DNA of 64,000 nt. Origin: Ajuga chamaepitys. Its lineage: Eukaryota; Streptophyta; Magnoliopsida; Lamiales; Lamiaceae. Positions within the stretch are counted from its first letter, which is position 1. Each line of letters starts with the position of its first letter. The stretch is taken from contig OY282506.1 of assembly GCA_958295605.1 (NCBI GenBank), forward strand, positions 34,738,251-34,802,250, in the 5' to 3' direction. Position numbers and translations under genes: made by a program. Under the pieces are notes generated by a model. The model was given only the letters and a program-made list of their open reading frames with translations, was not told the origin of the DNA and did no database searches. This document shows, in pieces, positions 45,064 to 55,279 of this stretch.

Positions 45064-45066
<3 letters not shown>
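41293..45066. mobile_element. Candidate Mutator-like element enclosing the satellite array
   Basis: The two ends are imperfect inverted repeats. Left: GGGTAAGGTTTTAATGGTTAC then ACCATGGATGGTGACC (41,293-41,345). Right, reversed: GAATGAGTTTTCAATGGTTAC then ACCATGGATGGTTAC (45,066-45,010). Weaker matching extends inward for about 200 bp (for example AAAGATTCAATGTCC ... against TTTAGATTCAAAAGGTC ...). Long inverted repeats fit Mutator-like elements. A 9-bp duplication cannot be read because the right end runs into an AT microsatellite. No transposase is seen. The alternative is two unrelated MITE copies in opposite orientation. Confidence 0.4.
42045..44317. repeat. Satellite array: ~40-bp monomers in ~400-bp higher-order units
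   Basis: About 55 monomers of 38-41 bp with consensus core GAT(C/T)(C/T)GATAAGTCGAATCGGG then TCAAATAGT. The monomers fall into about ten recognisable types that recur in fixed order: GTTGGTACGTC, GTTGGATCGTC, GTGAGTATTTATT, GTTGGTACATTTG, GTGGTACCTTATT, GTGGGTATTTGTT, GTGTGTACTTGTT, GTGGGTACCTGTT, GTTGGTACGTC, GTAGTACCTTGTT. This order is complete in three successive units (from about 42,525, 42,914 and 43,321) and partly deleted before and after. The left edge carries a ~195-bp direct duplication (41,985 and 42,178). No coding. Confidence 0.93.

Positions 45067-45101
<35 letters not shown>
45067..45101. repeat. (AT)n microsatellite
   Basis: Uninterrupted AT run of about 35 bp between the candidate Mutator-like end and the flank of the Athila element. 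Confidence 0.95.
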
Positions 45102-45105
<4 letters not shown>

Positions 45106-45141
45106 ATTTAAAAAAAAGTCACGATGTGGTCTACAAATCAA

Positions 45142-45163
45142 TGGAGGGTTATTTAGGGATGAT
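45142..45163. repeat. 22-bp flank repeated after the 3' LTR
   Basis: TGGAGGGTTATTTAGGGATG then AT, directly before the outer 5' LTR. It recurs with one mismatch at 63,212-63,233, just beyond the truncated 3' LTR. This is longer than the normal 5-bp duplication. Confidence 0.85.
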
Positions 45164-46336
45164 TGATAACACGTTAATTATGCATGTATTTAGGTTGATT
45201 TATGTGACTATATATTTGACTTGTTTTGAGGTATTTTTTAGCGTTTCTAGGATTAAAAGTCATGATTTACGACTACCGGACGAAAGAACAAGTCAAAGAA
45301 GAGTGAAAACCGGTCCAAACCAGTGAAAACCGGACCAAACCAGTCCGAACCGTCTAAAACCAATCCAAACCGGTCCTGACCGATCTGAACCGGTCCAGGA
45401 ACAAAACAGGGCAAGAACCGACACGGTCGTGTCACATAAGCAAGGCGGCCGTGTCAAAAGTGTTGCGCAAATGGTGAAACGGCTCTGTGGGAGCAACGCG
45501 GCCGCGTCAAAATGTGCGTGGTTTGGAAGATTTTAACAGCCACGCGACCGTGTCAGTTGATCAACACAGCCGTGTCATAAGTCCAAATTAAAATCCTGTT
45601 TTTAAGAGGATTTAATGCCGAATTCCCCAAGGACTTCTGGGAAGCTTATAAAAAGAGGACTTAAGCTCGTTTAACAGGGAGACACATAATATCAGATTTT
45701 TACATTCAATAGACGACTTGGACGACAAAGAAGACTTCAATCAACAGAACGATTTACTCGGGTTTAACAATTCTTCTTAGTTTTTATTCTTTATCATGTT
45801 TTGTTCAGAATATTGTATTGGATTGAAACTAGGCATGAGTAGCTAAGCTATTCGTGTCCTAGGGTTAAAAAGTAGGGATTTTTTTTATAACGATGTCGTG
45901 ATTTACGTTTTAACTTATTGATTCCTTTCTTCCACGTGTTTATCTTTATGTTTGTTTTTATAACTAAATTTAGACTGACCATTTAGGTTTAGTAATCCCG
46001 TTTAACAAATCCACTTCGAGAGGAGAGATTGGTTATCAGACGTACGACATAGAGCGCAGTTGTCTATGACTGTGTAGGCACATGTTCGTGAGCTTTTGGG
46101 AGTTACTAGGATTAATTGACTCGAGAGAGTAATTGTCTTAGTTAATTGAGCTAATTAGTTAAACTTTGTTAATATTAGTAAAATCAATCTTTGCAACTTA
46201 GTATCTAGTTAGGACATTCCTAGAGTATTGAGGTATCAAACTACCTAAAACTATTCCTTGTGGGATCGACCTTGATTATCGCTACTACACCTACATCCGT
46301 ACACTTGCAAACACTAGGTTAGAAACCGACGTGTCA
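45164..46336 (+). repeat. Outer Athila 5' LTR
   Basis: 1173 bp, TGATAACACGTTAATTATGC ... AAACCGACGTGTCA. The U3 holds a 10-bp repeat tract (AACCGGTCCA type, 45,308-45,408) and five GGCCGTGTCA-type dyads (45,420-45,580). A TATAAAAAG box is at 45,647-45,655, with transcription expected to start near the CAGGGA some 30 bp downstream. It is about 240 bp shorter than the nested element's LTRs through a deletion in the downstream half and loss of part of U3. Confidence 0.92.
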
Positions 46337-46342
46337 AGTTTT

Positions 46343-46360
46343 TGGTGCCGTTGCCGGGGA
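46343..46360 (+). other. Primer binding site, tRNA-Asp type
   Basis: TGGTGCCGTTGCCGGGGA, one base from the TGGCGCCGTTGCCGGGGA found in Athila-type elements and complementary to tRNA-Asp; it lies six bases after the LTR. Confidence 0.88.
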
Positions 46361-46513
46361 ATAGGATTTAGCGCTTAGTTTTTATCTTGAAAAATAGGAG
46401 GAAACTAGACTAGATTTTATTTTTCGTATTTATTTTTTAATTTTCGTTTTTAAATTTTTGTTTAATTTTAGTGTTATGCGGTATTCGTTGTTTTTGGTGT
46501 TTTCAGGCTTCGC

Positions 46514-48276
46514 ATGCACACCAGATTAAAAGGGAAAGAAACCCTTCTTCCTTTCGATCCAGAAATCGAAGCGACAGCTCGTAGACATCGAACGAGAAGG
46601 AATTTTGCGTCCGAGATGGAGAACCCACCACAGCAAGTAACTCAGGATGAAGCCTTAAACAGAGTGCTGACAGCTTTGGCACGCTTGGATGATCGAGTTA
46701 CTAATATACAGCAGCAGATACCTCCACAGCAGTCACAGCTGCAACAACAGCAATAGGAGATGAAGCACGGACCAATTCAGATACAACTAGATACAGGAGA
46801 TGAAGATGATACTCCCATCAATGACTGCCTAAAGCCTAATCCAAATCAGCAGGCATGAGGAGTACGACCTCCACCACTTAATGCTAACAGTTTCGAGCTG
46901 AAGCCTGCACTAATCAACATAGTGCAACAAAACCAGTATGGGGAAAGTGCTTTAGAGGATCCGAATGCTCACCTAATAAAGTTTCGACGACTGGCAGATA
47001 CTATCAAGATAAACCATGTGCCACACGAGCAGGTCAAACTGAGATTGTTTCCCTTTTCATTGGAGGATAGAGCCCTACAATAGTTCAATTCATTGGAGGA
47101 TATTATAAGCTGGGAAGACTTGAGTACTTCATTTCTGTTGAAGTATTTTCCACCGAGCATGATGCTCGACCTGCAGAATCGGATTAACCAGTTCAAGCAA
47201 TTGGATCAGGATCCGTTCAGAGAGGCTTGGGATCGATTCCGGGATCTTATCCGGAGTTCCCTCAACATGGTTTTACGAAGAAGCAGCAGGTATGTAAGTT
47301 CTATAATGGTTTACTTGCTCCGAATAGAAACCAGGTGGATGCAGCTGCAGGTGGTAGCTTGATGGAGACATCAGTAAAGACAACTTTCTTGATTTTGGAT
47401 GCTATGGCTAGAACGAGTTATCAGTGGCCGAATGAGAGAAACCAGCCACGGAGGATAGCAAATGGTATGGAAGTGGAGACAGTCAGCAATGAGCCGCTTG
47501 AAAAACTCACATCACAACCAACAGCTTTAACAAGTCAGGTAAATCTGCTAACTAGTCTGACGTTAGCACAACAGACAAGGGGTCAAGAAGAAGTTGAAGA
47601 TGTTAAATTTCTAAATCAGAGGAACTTCAACAACTTCCTAAACAATCAGCCTAGGTACAATCAGTACCCACAGAATCGGAATCACCAGAATTTCTCTTAT
47701 GGGAATGCCAAGAATACACTCAATCCACCACCTGGGTTTGCAGTTACTCATGGTATGATCCATGACTGTAAGAAACCATCACAAGAAGAAATTGTCCAGT
47801 CACAATTTGAAAAGTATGATGATAAGCTAGCTCAGTTGGAGAAGAAAGTAGATGGGAAATTTATTGAGCTAAATAAGCATATTACTGGGCAAGGTGTAGA
47901 CATCAAGAGGATCGAGAACACGATGGTTCAAACTCAAGCAAGCGTTGGTGAGTTGTCTTCTAATATGAGTCAACTGATTAAGATTGTTGGGGTCCAACAC
48001 AAGCAGGGCCAATATCCAAGTGATACAGTGGTGAATCCGAGAGAGCAATGTCAAGCCATTCAGCTGAGGAGTGGTACTGAGTACGAGGGACCCCATTTAC
48101 CAGTTGATAAAGAGAAAGTAGTGGAAAAGGAGCAATTGGAAGAGAAGCAAGATCAGTCGGCCAGAAAGAAGACAGTGAAACAAAGCGAAGGAAAGGAGAT
48201 CAAAGCAGATATCCCACCTTACGTCCCGGCTATCCCGTTCCCACAAGCCTTGAGAAAGAAGAAGATCGATGAGTAG
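46514..48276 (+). pseudogene. gag: Athila-type gag (broken)
   Basis: Starts MHTRLKGKE at 46,514 and is cut by stops at 46,754-46,756, near 46,857 and at 47,081 (TGG-to-TAG in LQ-W-FNS). The capsid region reads WEDLSTSFLLKYFPPS and DPFREAWDRFRDL, then shifts frame near 47,250 and continues PQHGFTKKQQVCKFYNGLL and VDAAAGGSLME, all typical of Athila gag. After a low-complexity Asn/Gln part (FNNFLNNQPRYNQYPQNRN) and a coiled-coil-like stretch it ends at a TAG (48,274-48,276) where Athila has Gln. The frame then continues into the protease. It would have formed the particle. Confidence 0.88.
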
Positions 48277-49872
48277 CTCGCGAAGTTTTTGGATGTGCTA
48301 AAGAGGATCCAAATTAACATTCCCTTTGTTGAAGCACTAAAACAAATGCCGAACTATGTTAAATTTTTTAAGGAAGTGATCTCAAAGAAGAGGACGCAGG
48401 AAGAATACGAGACATTCAACTTGACTGAAGAGTGCAGTGCTGTGATCCAGAGGAAGCTACCGCTCAAGCGAAAAGATCTAGGTAGTTTTACTCTTACATG
48501 TCAAAGAGGTAATGTTACATTTGATAAAGCGCTGTGTGATCTAGGGGCTAGTATTAATTTGATGCCACTGTCTATTTATGAGAAATTAAATCCAGGCACC
48601 ATGAAACCCACTACAATTGCCCTACAAATGGCTGATCGGTCTATGACTTGGCCAAGGGGGATTGTAGAGGATGTTCTGTTAAAAGTTGGGAAGTTTATAA
48701 TACCTGCTGACTTTGTGGTCTTAGATATGGTAGAAGACAGAGATGTCCCTTTGATCTTAGGTCGCCCGTTTCTAGCAACGGAAAAAGCATTGATTGATTT
48801 TCAAAAGGGGGAGTTGACGTTAAGGGTAGATAAAGAGCAAGTTACTTTTTCAAGTTATAAGGCTCTACAACATCATGACAGTGAGGATGTAGCTCAATTG
48901 GAAACATGTAGTTTTATTCATTCTATTGATGCTGCATTGTGTAGGAAGTTAACCTCACCTATTGATAGTGATCCCCTTGAAACATGCATTGCAAATTCTG
49001 TGTATAATGCTAATTTCCATGACCCTACTGACCTTGATCTTGCCGAACGTGTTAGTGCATTGAATGCTTTGCAGAAGGCTCCTAAAGAAAGCTTGACTCA
49101 AGAAAATATCAACAAGAAAGTGGTTGAGGAAGGGCCGCAAGGAGGCGATGGATGCCCAGAGTTGAAACAGTTACCTGATCATCTGCGGTATGCATTTTTA
49201 GATAATGAAAATAGATATCTAGTAATAATCTCTTCTTCCTTGACTGATTCTGAAACTGATAAGCTGTTGCGTGTATTGAGAACGTATAAATCTGCTATAG
49301 GGTGGTCGATTGCTGATTTGAAAGGAATTAGTCCCGCTATATGCATGCATAAAATTTTGATGGAAGATGAATATAAACCCTTTGTTCAAAATGAACGTAG
49401 GCTTAACCCAATGATGCAAGAAGTAGTTAGGAAAGAAGTGCTTAAGTGGTTAGATGCTGGGATGATGGTAGTAAAGGGTGATCTTGATGAGGTCATAGCC
49501 ACTAGGGTAATTACGGGCTGGCGTGTATGTATAGATTATAGGAAACTTAATGCAGCTACTCGTAAAGACCATTTTCCTCTTCCATTTCTAGATCAGATGC
49601 TTGACAGGTTAGCAGGATACGCGTATTACTATTTTCTTGATTGTTATTTGGGTTACAATCAGATTGTAATTGCTCTGGAAGACCAAGAAAAAACTGCTTT
49701 TGTGTGTCCTTATGGTGTCTTTGCTTTCCGTAGAATGCCATTTGGGCTTTGTAATGTGCTTGTTACTTTTCAACGTTGTATGATGGCAATCTTCGAGGGT
49801 TTGATAGAAAACATCATGGAGGTATGTATGGATGATTTCTCTGTGTTGGTTCTTCCTTTGATAATTGTCTAG
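48277..49872 (+). pseudogene. pol: Athila-type protease and reverse transcriptase (frameshifted)
   Basis: In frame with gag after the TAG. Capsid tail (FLDVLKRIQINIPFVEAL), then the aspartic protease, where the active-site region reads CDLGASINLMPLSIYEKL (D-L-G-A-S, as is usual in Athila) with DVPLILGRPFL. The RT begins near residue 350. A stretch of about 20 residues normally present between WLDAG and MxVVK (the VSPVQ..PKK region) is missing. ITGWRVCIDYRKLN and FPLPFLDQMLDRLAG follow. The catalytic box is CMDD where Athila has FMDD. A one-base deletion near 49,846, after DDFSV, ends the frame at 49,872. Confidence 0.9.
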
Positions 49873-50660
49873 ATAACTTAGCTCAAGTGCTTAAAAGGTG
49901 TAAAGACACCAATCTAGTCCTAAATTGGGAAAACTGCCATTTTATGGTGAAGGATGGAATAGTTCTAGGACATAGGATTTCATCAAAAGGATTAGAAGTT
50001 GATAGGGCTATGGTAGTGGCAATAGAGAAATTACCACCTCCTAGGAATGAAAAAGGGGTTAGAAGCTTTTTAGGACATGCAGGGTTTTATAAAAGATTAA
50101 TAAAGAAGGTTCCTCTATCTCACTTGTTAGAAAAAGATACTCCTTTTGTTTTTAATGATGCATGTGTACAGGCCTTTGAGACACTGAAGAAGGCATTGAT
50201 CACCGCTCCAGTACTAATTACACCCAACTGGTCACAACCATTCGAGGTTATGTGTGATGCGAGCGACATGGCTGTGGGAGCTGCATCGGGCCAGAATAGG
50301 GAAACGATTTTTAGAGTCATATACTATGCCAGCAAGACTCTCGATCCGGCTCAAGAAAATTATACTACCACAGAGAAGGAACTTTTAGCTGTTGTTTATG
50401 CGTGTGATAAATTCCGTTCCTATCTTGTACAAGCTAAAACAATAGTTTATACTGACCATACTGCTCTTAAGTATTTGTTTGCTAAACAAGATTCCAAGCC
50501 CAGACTGATTAGATGAATACTGCTTTTACAAGAATTCGACTTGGAAATCAAAGATAGAAAGGGCTACGAAAATGTGGTAGCTGACCACTTGTCCCGAATT
50601 GAGAATGAGGCGGCTGCAAGAGGCCAACAGACAACCATTAGCGATATCTTTCCAGACGAG
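49873..50660 (+). pseudogene. Athila-type RT thumb and RNase H
   Basis: Continues in the shifted frame: LKRCKDTNLVLNWENCHFM, GIVLGHRISSKGLEVD, FLGHAGFYKRLI, then RNase H with MCDASDMAVGA, YTTTEKELLAVVYA and YTDHTALKYLF. A TGA at 50,514-50,516 replaces the Trp of RLIRW. The frame reopens with LLLQEFDLEIKDRKG and NVVADHLSR, and runs to EHVMVV at 50,673, where two LTR-derived pieces interrupt it. The Asp and Glu residues of RNase H are present, but the protein cannot be made. Confidence 0.88.
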
Positions 50661-50755
50661 CATGTGATGGTTGTGGGAAGCTTATAAAAAGAATACTTAA
50701 GCTCATTTAAGCATGTGATGGTTGTGGAGAATGGACTTAAGCTCGTTTAACAGGG
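50661..50755 (+). repeat. Two LTR promoter fragments inserted in pol
   Basis: Between RNase H and integrase. A 16-bp segment CATGTGATGGTTGTGG (50,661-50,676) is repeated at 50,712-50,727. Between the copies lies GGAAGCTTATAAAAAG and ATACTTAAGCTCATTTAA (50,675-50,710). After the second copy lies ATGGACTTAAGCTCGTTTAACAGGG-type sequence (50,728-50,755). Both pieces match the TATA-to-start region of the element's own LTR (45,641-45,680). This adds stops to pol. Confidence 0.88.
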
Positions 50756-52037
50756 CCCATGGTACAGTGACATCGTAAATTTTATAGCAAGTGGGATTGT
50801 TCTGGACTTCCCTCATCATCATAAGAAGAAATTCTTCCATGATATGAAGTTCTACATATGGGATGATCCCTATCTCTATAGGAGATGTGCAGATACAATC
50901 ATTAGAAGGTGTGTCCCTCAATCTGAAGTGAAGGACATCATAACTCACTGTCATTCATCCCTAACTGGGGGACATTTTGCATCAGCACGAACACCAGCGA
51001 AGGTGCTTCAAAGTGGTTTTTATTGGCCACTTCACAAAGACTGCCATGCATTCATTCTGCAATGTGATAAGTGCTAAAGAATAGGGGGAATAACACGGAA
51101 GCATGAGATGCCTCTTACCACAATTCTTGAGGTTGAGTTGTTCGACGTATGGGGTATCGATTTCATGGGTCCCTTTCCATCCTCGAATGGGTCCCAATAC
51201 ATCTTGGTGGCAGTGGAGTATGTTTCGAGATGGGTGGAAGCTGTTCCGACCCAAACGAATGATGCCAAGGTGGTGCTCAAATTCCTCCAAAAGAATATCT
51301 TGACAAGGTATGACACTCCGAGAGCCTTGATTAGTGATGGGGGCTCCCATTTTTGCAATAGGTGGATGACAGCTTTATTGGCTAAGTATGGAGTAAAACA
51401 TCGTGTGACTACTCCGTATCATCCTCAAGCCAATGGACAAGTGGAGCTTGCAAACCGAGAAATCAAGCAAATATTAGAGAAGTCGGTAAATGGGAACCGG
51501 AAAGATTGGGCGATGAAATTAGATGATGCACTTTGGGCATATAGGACGGTATATAAAACTCCTCTGGGGCTTTCACCGTATCAATTGGTTTTTAGAAAGG
51601 CATGTCATCTAATAGTTGAGTTGGAGCATAGAGCATATTGGGCAATGACGAAGCTGAACTTCGACTTCGAGGCGGCTGGAAAAGATGCACTCTTAAAGCT
51701 CAATGAATTGGAGGAATTTAGAAATCAAGCATTCGAGAACTCTAGTTTGTACAAAGAGCGGGTCAAGAAGTTTCATGACCGAATAATCAAGGATCGCACA
51801 TTTGTAGCCGATGAACAAGTTCTCTTGTTCAATTCGCCTCTAAGACTTTTTTCGGGCAAGTTGAAATCTCGATGGTCGGGTCCATTCACAATCAAAACCG
51901 TTAGAGCATCCGGTGTAGTTGAGTTGTTGAATCAAGACGAGAGCACATTTCTCGTAAATGCACAACGAATCAAGAAATACTACAGGTCCGAAAAAATTCA
52001 AACCGTACACAAAGTGCGGTTAAAAGAACTCAATTAG
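50756..52037 (+). pseudogene. Athila-type integrase
   Basis: PWYSDIVNFIASGIV, then the zinc domain (RCVPQSEVKDIITHCH ... GGHFASARTPAKVLQSGFYWP ... CDKC), a TAA at 51,075-51,077 in place of Gln (CQR), and a long intact frame to 52,037. The catalytic core has VWGIDFMGPFPSS (first Asp), LISDGGSHFCN (second Asp) and PYHPQANGQVELANREIK (Glu). The C-terminal part ends with FNSPLRLFSGKLKSRWSGPF and RIKKYY. There is no chromodomain, as expected for Athila. Core residues are intact; the single TAA and the upstream damage inactivate it. Confidence 0.92.
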
Positions 52038-52082
52038 AACAAAAATGGTCGTCAAGCTTGAGACGTAAAATGAAGCGCTTGC

Positions 52083-53490
52083 TGATGCACGTTAATTATG
52101 CATGTAATTAGGTCAATGTATGATACTATTTTATAGGAATTATGTGCATAAATGGTTAGAAATTGTATGGAATGTGGTATAAGTGACCAATTAACATACT
52201 CGGCTTGTTTTAAGGTATTTTGATCATTTTCAGGCTAAAAAGTTGTGATTTACGACTACCGAACAAGGAAACAAGTTGAAACAGAGTAAAAATCGGCCCA
52301 AAGAAGTGAAAATCAGTGAGAACCGGTCCGAACCATCCAAGAACCGATCCAAATCGGCCCAAACCATCCAAGAACCGGTCCAAACCGGTCCGAACCGGCC
52401 TTAACCGGTCCAGGAGCAAAACGGAGCTAGAACCGACGCGGCCGTGTCACATAAGCAACACGGCCGTGTCAAAATTGGTCCGCAACGTTCAAATCGGCTC
52501 TGGAACAAAACACGGCCGCGTCACAAATGCAACACGGCCGTGTCAAATTGTAGTTGGAAATTGAAGTATGGCGAAGCAACACGGCCGTGTCATTTAGGCA
52601 ACTCGGCCGTGTCAAAACCATTGTCGTTAATAAAAATCCTATTTTAATAGAGGATTTGATTTCCCAATTCAATAGGGATTATCTAACTCTATAAAAAGGA
52701 GCCAAGTTTGTTCTTCGAAAACACACAACACGCATACTATCCGAGTTTGAGGCACGAGACGACTTGGACGACAAAGAAGATTCAATCAACGGGACGATTT
52801 ACTCGGGTTTAGCATGTTTTCCTAGTTTTAGTTCTTTATAATGTTTTGTCTTAAATATTGTATTGGATTGAGCCTAGGCATGAGTAGCTAAGCTATTCGT
52901 GTCCTAGGGTTAGAAAGTAGGGGTTATTATGACAATATTTTGATTTATGGTTTGATTTATTGATTCCGTTCTTTACGTGTTTATCTCTATGTTTGTGCTT
53001 ATAACTGAATTTAGCTTGATCACCTGGATTTAGTAATTTAGTTTAGCAATTCCGCTTCGAGAGGAGGGAATTGTTATCAGACTTAGAACATAGAGCGCAG
53101 TTGTCTATGACTATGTAGGCCGTGGCTTAGGATCGTTTGAGAGTTATTAGGTTTAATTGACTCGAGAGGGTAATTAGCTTAATTAATCAACGGTTTAATC
53201 GCTTCGAGATAAGGGTTAGATTATCATCGTGCCGCTTAATACACACTAGAATTGGTAAATCTATGGGTTGATCATATTCAATATTGGAGTAAAATCCTGA
53301 AATCGAAGCCCTAGGATACCCTTTCTCATTGATTGTTAGTTCTTTGTGTTTCCTAAGTTTGAATTCATATTTAATTAAGTGCTTTAATTAGTAAAATCAA
53401 CCTTTTGCAACTTAGTATCTAGTTAGGACATTCTTAGAGTATTGAGGTATCAAACTACCTAAAGCTATTCCTTGTGGGATCGACCTTGAT
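52083..53490 (+). repeat. Nested element 5' LTR (end replaced)
   Basis: TGATGCACGTTAATTATGCA ... TGTGGGATCGACCTTGAT. TATAAAAAG at 52,690-52,698; six GGCCGTGTCA-type dyads at 52,437-52,620; a longer AACCGGTCC repeat tract than the 3' LTR. The last ~60 bp of the LTR are missing and replaced by an inverted copy of its final 31 bp. Confidence 0.9.
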
Positions 53491-53521
53491 ACGTCGGTTT
53501 CTAACCTAGTGTTCTGCAAGT
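53491..53521 (-). repeat. Inverted 31-bp LTR tail at deletion junction
   Basis: ACGTCGGTTTCTAACCTAGT and 11 more bases are the reverse complement of the normal LTR end (ACTTGCGGAACACTAGGTTA ... as at 56,663-56,693), with one mismatch. Confidence 0.88.
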
Positions 53522-55279
53522 AAACTGTGGACGTCTTGGCTGCTATGTTTATTGTTTTGCTGCTATTTCTACTTTATGGTCTTATTGGTCATTTGGTTGT
53601 GTAATTGCAAAATTTGAATGAGGGATTGATTGGTTGAGTGTTGGTTGAACTAGTAGTTAAGTTAGTTGTTGGGTCTGTGAGCCTTTGCTTGATTGATACT
53701 TTCATTTTGGGGTCTGTGTGCCCATTGTTATCAAGAATGCTGCTATGATATTGGATTTCGCGTATTGGGTCTGTGTGCCCAAGTATTTGTTAAAATTGGT
53801 GTTGATGGATGTGTGAACTCAAGTTTATTTTTTTTTTTTTTGTCCATAATTGAGTTTAGGGAGTTTAGTTTTTTTTACTTAGAGTCAAAAGGAAAAAGAA
53901 TGCAAACCCAAGGAGTAATTGTTGCAAATTTAGGGAAAAGATGGATGATAAAGTGTTAATGATGATACGATTTTATGCATGAATTTGAAAATTGACACAG
54001 AGTGGAGCATGATAGGCAATTTGAGAACGAAATTGAGTTAAACTAAGAATTTTGATCAAAATGACTCGTGTGAGAAATTGAGCCTAAAAAGTGACTTCTA
54101 TTTGTGAAATGCTATATTTTTTTTCGGTGTGAGTTTGATTGGATATATGTCTTGGTTTCTAGAACTTGCCTTGAGACTGTGTAGATAATATGTCGAAAGT
54201 ATAATGTGACTTAGGAAGTGATATAGGCAATTTTTGTTTTGTAACCAATTATTGAGCCTTGAACTAACCTTTTTACCCGAAATTTTTGTGCAAAATGTCC
54301 CTAGTTAGCCCACTTGAGCCTTATAGCCTTATTTATTCATAACCTAACAATGTCAGTCGAAACCTTTTGAATTAACTCTTTTGGCCCTAATTGTATTAAT
54401 CAAGTTACAGGGAGGAGAATTGGAAGGGATTTTGGGTGAACAGTTTGTGGGAAGGAATGGGAAGTAGAGATATTTTCGAAAAAATGAAAGAAATAAGAGA
54501 AAAGTGATAGGTGAAATCCAAGCAGAATAGCCTCTTCTAGTGCAAAAGTTCAAAAAAAAAAAAAAAAAAAAAAAGGAAAAAGAAGAAAAAGAAAAGAAAA
54601 AATCGAGAAAAAAAAGTAGAAAGTTTGTTGTTATTAGTACTCTTGAGGAGAGGCTAGGACATAAATGATTAAATGTGAATTTGAATCGGAAAATCGAGTA
54701 GTTCCAAGATATGGTTCCTACAGAAATGAAAAGCACTTGAGTTGTACGGGTTTTTGAAGGTGAAGAAATCACCTTAAGGGATGAATTGCTGAAAAGGGAA
54801 GAGTGAGATTGAGTGTTTGTATTGAGGGGTAGTGGGGTTATATATAAATATAACTTGATTAGTCCAATACATAGTCACTTGTATCCAAATATGTCCCACC
54901 TTACCTTAAGCCGATATTACAACCAAATATAAGTCCTACTTGATTCTTTGTCACTTATGCTAATGTACTGAATTCGATGTAGACAATTGGCAAGTTTGTG
55001 GTAAAACCGAGCGTATAGTCCAATTTGAGTGAAATTGCAAATTTTAGCCATAAACACTTGAGAGATGAGAGAAACACTTACCTGGTGAGGATCAAAAGTT
55101 TTGGAAGTTTAAGACTCGAAAGTAGTAGATTTTTGCACTATCGCACATGCTCGTTTATACCACGGTGTCTAAGCTTTTGAAAAAATCATTCTGAAACTAA
55201 TTTATCATCCAATCGCCCTAAATACATGAATTAATTTTTATGTGTTCGGGACGAACAACAGTTTAAGTTTGGGGGATTT
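53522..55279 (+). mobile_element. Nested element 3' noncoding region
   Basis: Matches 60,865-62,598 of the outer element block by block: ACTGTGGACGTCTTGGCTGC, GGGTCTGTGTGCCC repeats (53,660-53,800), a poly-A run (54,550-54,574), GGATTAGTCC, TTACAACCAAATA, GTTTAAGTTTGGGGGA polypurine tract at 55,262-55,277. The reading frames here (for example the Phe-rich one on the minus strand over the poly-A) are composition artefacts. Confidence 0.85.

Noticed and set aside
54353..54772. 139-codon minus-strand frame rich in Phe and Ser
   Set aside because: Created by the poly-A/AAG-rich stretch at 54,550-54,630; low complexity.
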